Positions 60,301 through 64,000 of a stretch of 64,000 nucleotides of DNA are shown one piece after another. The stretch is taken from NCBI RefSeq assembly GCF_949628265.1, contig NC_088789.1, forward strand, positions 17,600,886-17,664,885, read 5' to 3'. The translations under genes and the position numbers were made by a program. Under the pieces are notes generated by a model, which saw nothing but the letters and a program-made list of their open reading frames with translations, made no database searches and had not been told where the DNA came from. This DNA is from Cloeon dipterum (taxonomy: Eukaryota; Arthropoda; Insecta; Ephemeroptera; Baetidae). The stretch's first letter is position 1, and each line of letters starts with the position of its first letter.

Positions 60301-63300
60301 GTGAAGTCGACGTCGGTGGGGTTGGCCGACGCGTTGCAGATCAGCACCAGCTTGCCCTCCATCTCGCGCTGAGTGATGGCGCACTCAGGCTTGTCTGTTT
60401 GAATTCGCCAAATTAGTGCCTCGCTCGTTATCAAACGTGTGCTGCCCGCAAAAATAACATCAAAAAAGCCGGCCGGCGGCGACACATCAAAGCAGCGCAT
60501 TCGCGGCGTGCCAACGAGTAAAAACGCAGAATATGGTTTGACCATCGGGCGTCAATTTTGACACTGCCCTTTTTATATTTTGATGAGTTTCAATTGACAG
60601 CCACTTTATTAATGCATTCTGAATTTAAAAAAAACATCTGTTTACTCTGGGGCAGTCGTCTGCAATTTTTCAACTTATGTTGAGCACCATTTTGACTTTT
60701 TAGTAAGGTCTTAAGGTGCTATAGAGGTGTCAAAATAACCAAGTTGGCCGAAAATTAATTTTTTAGCTGAATTTAGAGAAAACCAAAATTGTACTATCAG
60801 TTAGTTTGTAACCTCGAAAAGTGTTGGGTTATGCGATCAGACAAGACCATCATAAAGAAATAGAATCCTAGCGTTAGGGTAACCCTGGAGAGATCGATCT
60901 TATTAAATCGTATATATGTATGTAGTCAAGTTAACGACGCCTGACGGGATCTGTATTTGTCCGATCTGCAATATCTGCATTGTTTTGGAACGGCTAAGCT
61001 GTGAGTTTTCAGTATATGTGCAATTTGACCGTTAGGAAGCCATCAGGGTGTTCAGGATGCACCATGATTTGCCAAAAATCTCGTTCCTGAGCATCCTGAT
61101 GGCTTCAAAAGGGTTAAATCTCTCAACTTGTAGATGCTCTTAATTTAGCTGCTCCAGCGGTGTGCACATCTTGCAAATCACACTAAATAAAAACCCGCCA
61201 GGCGTCATTAAAGCGGCTTCTCGTGCGAATCAATCGTTTGAGGGCTACCCTGACGCCAGGGTTCTATTTCTTACCTGTTCTGATGGTCTTTTCTGAACCA
61301 CAATATAAAAAAGTCAAAATTGGTCTTATCAAAAAGCTGAAATATCTTAGACGATTTCAAATCTCTCGTGAAAACACCCTTGAATACAATTTTTAGAAGT
61401 CGATGTCAAGCATATAAGTAGTGTTTTGCGTTAAATTATATATTAAAAATCGTTCAAAATAATTACCATGAAAACATTTACTAATTAAAACACTTTCAAA
61501 CTCATCAAAACATGAAATTTCGTGTAGTTGTGTTTTTGTTAATACCGCGTGCAGGCTTTGTTTTCGCGGGCATGAGAGTATTTCAATTTTGGGCCGCGTT
61601 GAGTAAACAAATCTGAGTTCGCGAGAACTGATCTGAATTTCAAAACAACTCGCTGCCGGCTTGCAAAGTGTAATTACTCGGCGCAGAAAACGCTCTCGAC
61701 AGTTAAAATAGTCGAGTGGGACGCAATTAAAATAATGACTCGTGCACGCCGCGGGCGGAATGACAATCATTAAAATGCATGCGGTGCAAAAATAAAAATA
61801 ATAAAACACTGCACAGTTGCGAGCGAGCGAGTGAGTAGTGAGTGAGTACAGTTCATGCATTTTGCATTCGAGTTGGGTACAAAAAGGTGCACTCGGCGGC
61901 TTAAGAAATTAAAAATGATAAAACCTCTGCAACGCCTGGGAAATAAGAAGGCGTTGCGCGAAGAGTGCAGAAAAGAAGGAAAAAATAACGCTCTCGCTGA
62001 GAGAGGAGGTGTATAAATTTACATTACAAGGAGAACAAGAAGTGGCGGTTGTGATTATGATAATGAATGTCGGGCGAGGAGCAAAATTGCGACGGAGAAA
62101 GAAAGAAAGTTTCGCAGTGAGAGAGGAAGAAAAAATAAAGAGGTCGTCGCGGATAATGCAGGAATTTGGGCCCCGCCTCGAGCCGATGAAGCCAAATGTA
62201 TCGTAGCATGTTATACACATACACACACACACACACACTTTGATGGATTTATTTTGGAACACAACATGCATTATTCAAATCAGACGAGAGGAGTGCTTCT
62301 GCTGCCGCCCAAGCGCCCGATGATTTTGCGCGGTGGCCATCAATAATGATTTGCAAGTCAAATCGCATTAGTTTATGTTAGGGTTGAAAAGCTGGCCCGA
62401 CCTTTACTTTCGCCGCTCGCTCGCTCGCTTGGCTCGTGTGCATAAATATGTATTTGCCAGGCAACTTGTTATTATGCAGCCGCCTCAAATATTGAATCAA
62501 CACAAAATTAATATTGTAACCATAGTGCGTGGAGCGAGAGAGATCTCGGCGGAGAGAGGAGGACAGGGCTCGAGTTGGACTTGATTAAACAACTGTGTTA
62601 CTAGATGAGATTATTTTATGATGTACAAAAGGTCCTGGTCGGGAATAACTGGATTTTACTAATTGCTAGGACTGTGAACTTTTATCAGCTGACAATTTCA
62701 GTCAATATAGTTAAAACAGATTCGACCATGAAATTAAAAAAAACTAGCTTAATGAGACTTATATTATTATTCAAATTAATGATTTTTTTACTTAATTTGG
62801 GGTGTAAAAACTTTCCCAAATTTATTTATGTCTAGTTTTTTTCAATTTTTTTTAGTTTTAATGATACTTAAAATTTCACTTACAATTTGACTTTAAAAAC
62901 CTATTTGATTATATTTCAACTTAGAGGAAACTAGCAATTTAATTATTTTTAATAAAGTGTATTGGTATTATGAGAAATTAAATTGAAAAGTGATCACATT
63001 TAAATAAACTTTGCATGTAAGGAATTTGCTCAGCGAGACAAATCAAATGATGTGTCATTTCGTACTTTTGCAAAAGTTCAGGACTTTACCAAACTTTTCC
63101 AACAGAAATAGTGTTTAGAGAAAATCACGTGCAGCAGTGTTAACTTTTTAGAAGACATAGTGTTCATGAAATCAAGCTCCATTTAGGCTCTTTGAAAGTT
63201 AAATCAATTTTTATAACTCAGCCCTGCGGAGGAAATTAGGGAAAAGATAAATGTTTTCCAGAAAAAAATAAAAATTGCAAATTTCATGAGCTTTCCAAAC

Positions 63301-63832
63301 AAATCAAGAAATCAAGACTGACTTGTAAAAATACGACTAACATTTCACAGTCCTATTTTCGTAAAAATTTAGAAGAGATCGATGGAAATGGGTCTTCTAT
63401 GAGTTCCATTAATACAACTACAGAAAGAAACTAGGAAGAAATACGATTATAAGAGGGTGTGCTTGCAATGTGTACAGTGGTGTTCAGGCTCAAACGCGTA
63501 GAGAAATTAAAAAAATAAAATTAAAAAAGACAATTAATATAGGAGAAAAGAGAGAAAGAGATCATCCGTACGTAAGACGTTGATGAAAGTTTTATGCGTA
63601 ATGTTTCCGTGACGATTGAAGGCTTCGCACACGTAATTGCCGCCTTTCGATCTCGGAATTGGATAGTTGAGAATCAGCGCGTTGCCTTTCATGCTTATTT
63701 CGGTGTCGTTCTCGCGGTGCCACTGATACGAGGGCTCCGGGTAAGCTTTGGCGTTGCACAAGATCTTCTCAGGAATGTGCCCTTCGACGACGCTCAAAAC
63801 GGGCACCGAGACGCTCACGTTCTCTGGAGGGT
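51141..63832 (-). CDS. Immunoglobulin-domain transmembrane receptor, 5' end outside window
   Basis: Exons 5' to 3': 63572-63832 (Ig), 60137-60394 (Ig), 58707-58844 (transmembrane), 58221-58254 (34-base micro-exon), 56812-56921 or 55417-55766, 55037-55111, 54541-54653, 53467-54330, then terminal exon 52366-52908 (stop TAG) or 51141-51344 (stop TAA). Both Ig domains keep Cys, Trp and Y-x-C (YQWHREND...NYVCEAF; FTWKIKNE...TYLCFANNS) with N-glycosylation sites. The membrane segment is LIFASIITGALLMVTVIFI followed by basic CRRKR. The cytoplasmic part is long, Ser/Pro-rich, with YENL, YQNV and a proline tract (PAPIPPPGVPLPPPS) that could bind SH2, SH3 or EVH1 domains. The second Ig, with its PTDVDFTW and NNSVG...PC pattern, recalls Sidestep-like insect guidance receptors, but no fibronectin domain precedes the membrane. 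I do not name the gene. More Ig domains probably lie beyond 64000. Confidence 0.75.
55417..55766 (-). CDS. Gly/Pro-rich cytoplasmic exon, alternative to 56812-56921
   Basis: Begins with one base completing a codon from the micro-exon and ends with one base of the next codon (1 + 348 + 1). The exon at 56812-56921 (1 + 108 + 1) has the same entry and exit phases. Including both would shift the frame: 55417-55766 read after 56812-56921 meets a stop quickly. They should therefore be used one at a time or both skipped with an unseen exon. Confidence 0.6.
57198..57596 (+). other. 132-residue open frame antisense in an Ig-gene intron
   Basis: An unspliced ATG-to-stop frame with normal-looking amino acid composition, but no domain, signal peptide or clear promoter. 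It lies antisense in an intron of the Ig receptor. It may be chance or a decayed mobile-element fragment. Not called as a gene. Confidence 0.15.
60655..61400. repeat. Fold-back element made of two inverted R2 repeats, in an Ig-gene intron
   Basis: The reverse complement of 60825-61050 aligns with 61085-61330: CTGATGGCTTCC, GCAGAT.TTGCA, CCCG(T/C)CAGGCGTC(G/A)TTAA, CC(A/-)GGGTTACCCTAACGC against GAGGGCTACCCTGACGCCAG, and GATGGTCTTGTCTGA against GATGGTCTTTTCTGA. The centre (61042-61108) is a near palindrome: GCCATCAGGGTGTTCAGGAT against GAGCATCCTGATGGC. The outer parts carry AAAGTCAAAA(T/-)TGGT..-type words on both sides. This is a non-coding fold-back repeat. Confidence 0.65.
61331..63571. other. 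Intron of the Ig receptor gene
   Basis: Lies between the two Ig exons. It contains a CA microsatellite near 62217-62239 and a minus-strand open frame of 155 residues (61393-61860) with no motif or splice support. The GC-rich, purine-rich stretch at 61540-62200 could be regulatory but shows no recognisable site. Confidence 0.4.
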
Positions 63833-64000
63833 CTGAGAAGGAGAAAACAACCGCAACAAGTGGTGATTTTATACAAGTACATACAAAATTCTGAAGTTGT
63901 TAATTCAAAGAGAGACACGAAAAACTGGATTAATTCTGAGGTGATTAGCATTTACAGGTGTTATGTACACACACTTGAATACAATTTGTATTTTTTTCCA

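Noticed and set aside
61393-61860. 155-residue minus-strand open frame in the Ig intron
   Set aside because: Same strand as the host gene but without flanking splice sites that fit the phase, and no recognisable domain; it is rich in AT-type codons.
1-64000. CRISPR arrays, bacterial operons or phage genes
   Set aside because: The spliced gene structures and repeats are eukaryotic throughout; no direct-repeat array with spacers was seen.

Overview
This window is animal nuclear DNA, almost certainly arthropod and most likely insect. It has AT-rich introns and intergenic DNA, GC-rich coding exons, GT/AG introns, AATAAA poly(A) signals and a ZAD-type zinc finger protein, a family expanded in insects. 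It also holds homologues of fly genes known as armitage (MOV10L1), hemingway (CFAP97) and stumble (STUM). All gene models were built by hand from reading frame, splice-site sequence and intron phase. They have no transcript support, so UTR ends and isoforms are uncertain.

Layout. (1) 1-1004, + strand: 3' part of a DESI2-type PPPDE peptidase gene. (2) 2988-7199, +: a complete ZAD-like, AT-hook, 13-finger C2H2 protein. (3) About 7.6-18 kb: a decayed tandem array derived from the neighbouring helicase gene, mixed with three copies of a tRNA-derived SINE. It holds one broken helicase copy (12909-15540, -) and what looks like the ghost of another. (4) 18245-25793, -: a complete 16-exon armitage/MOV10L1-like SF1 RNA helicase. 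(5) 27053-29827, -: a complete seven-exon CFAP97/hemingway-like gene. (6) 29.8-35.6 kb: intergenic DNA with a dispersed repeat. (7) 35596-41921, +: a complete eight-exon gene for a Ser/Pro-rich basic protein with a heptad NLKGSxx repeat, family not recognised. (8) 45771-49601, +: a complete five-exon STUM homologue with a very Cys-rich N-terminal half. (9) 51141-63832, -: the 3' part of an immunoglobulin-domain transmembrane receptor gene. It has two phase-equivalent internal exons and two possible terminal exons, one carrying an ITIM-like tyrosine motif.

The genes form no operon-like unit; this is an ordinary gene neighbourhood. The helicase is an expected piRNA-pathway component, STUM a mechanosensory neuron protein, CFAP97 a ciliary/flagellar protein and the Ig protein a probable adhesion or guidance receptor. 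The least ordinary parts are the helicase-derived array, the alternative tails of the Ig receptor, the heptad-repeat protein and several fold-back repeats.
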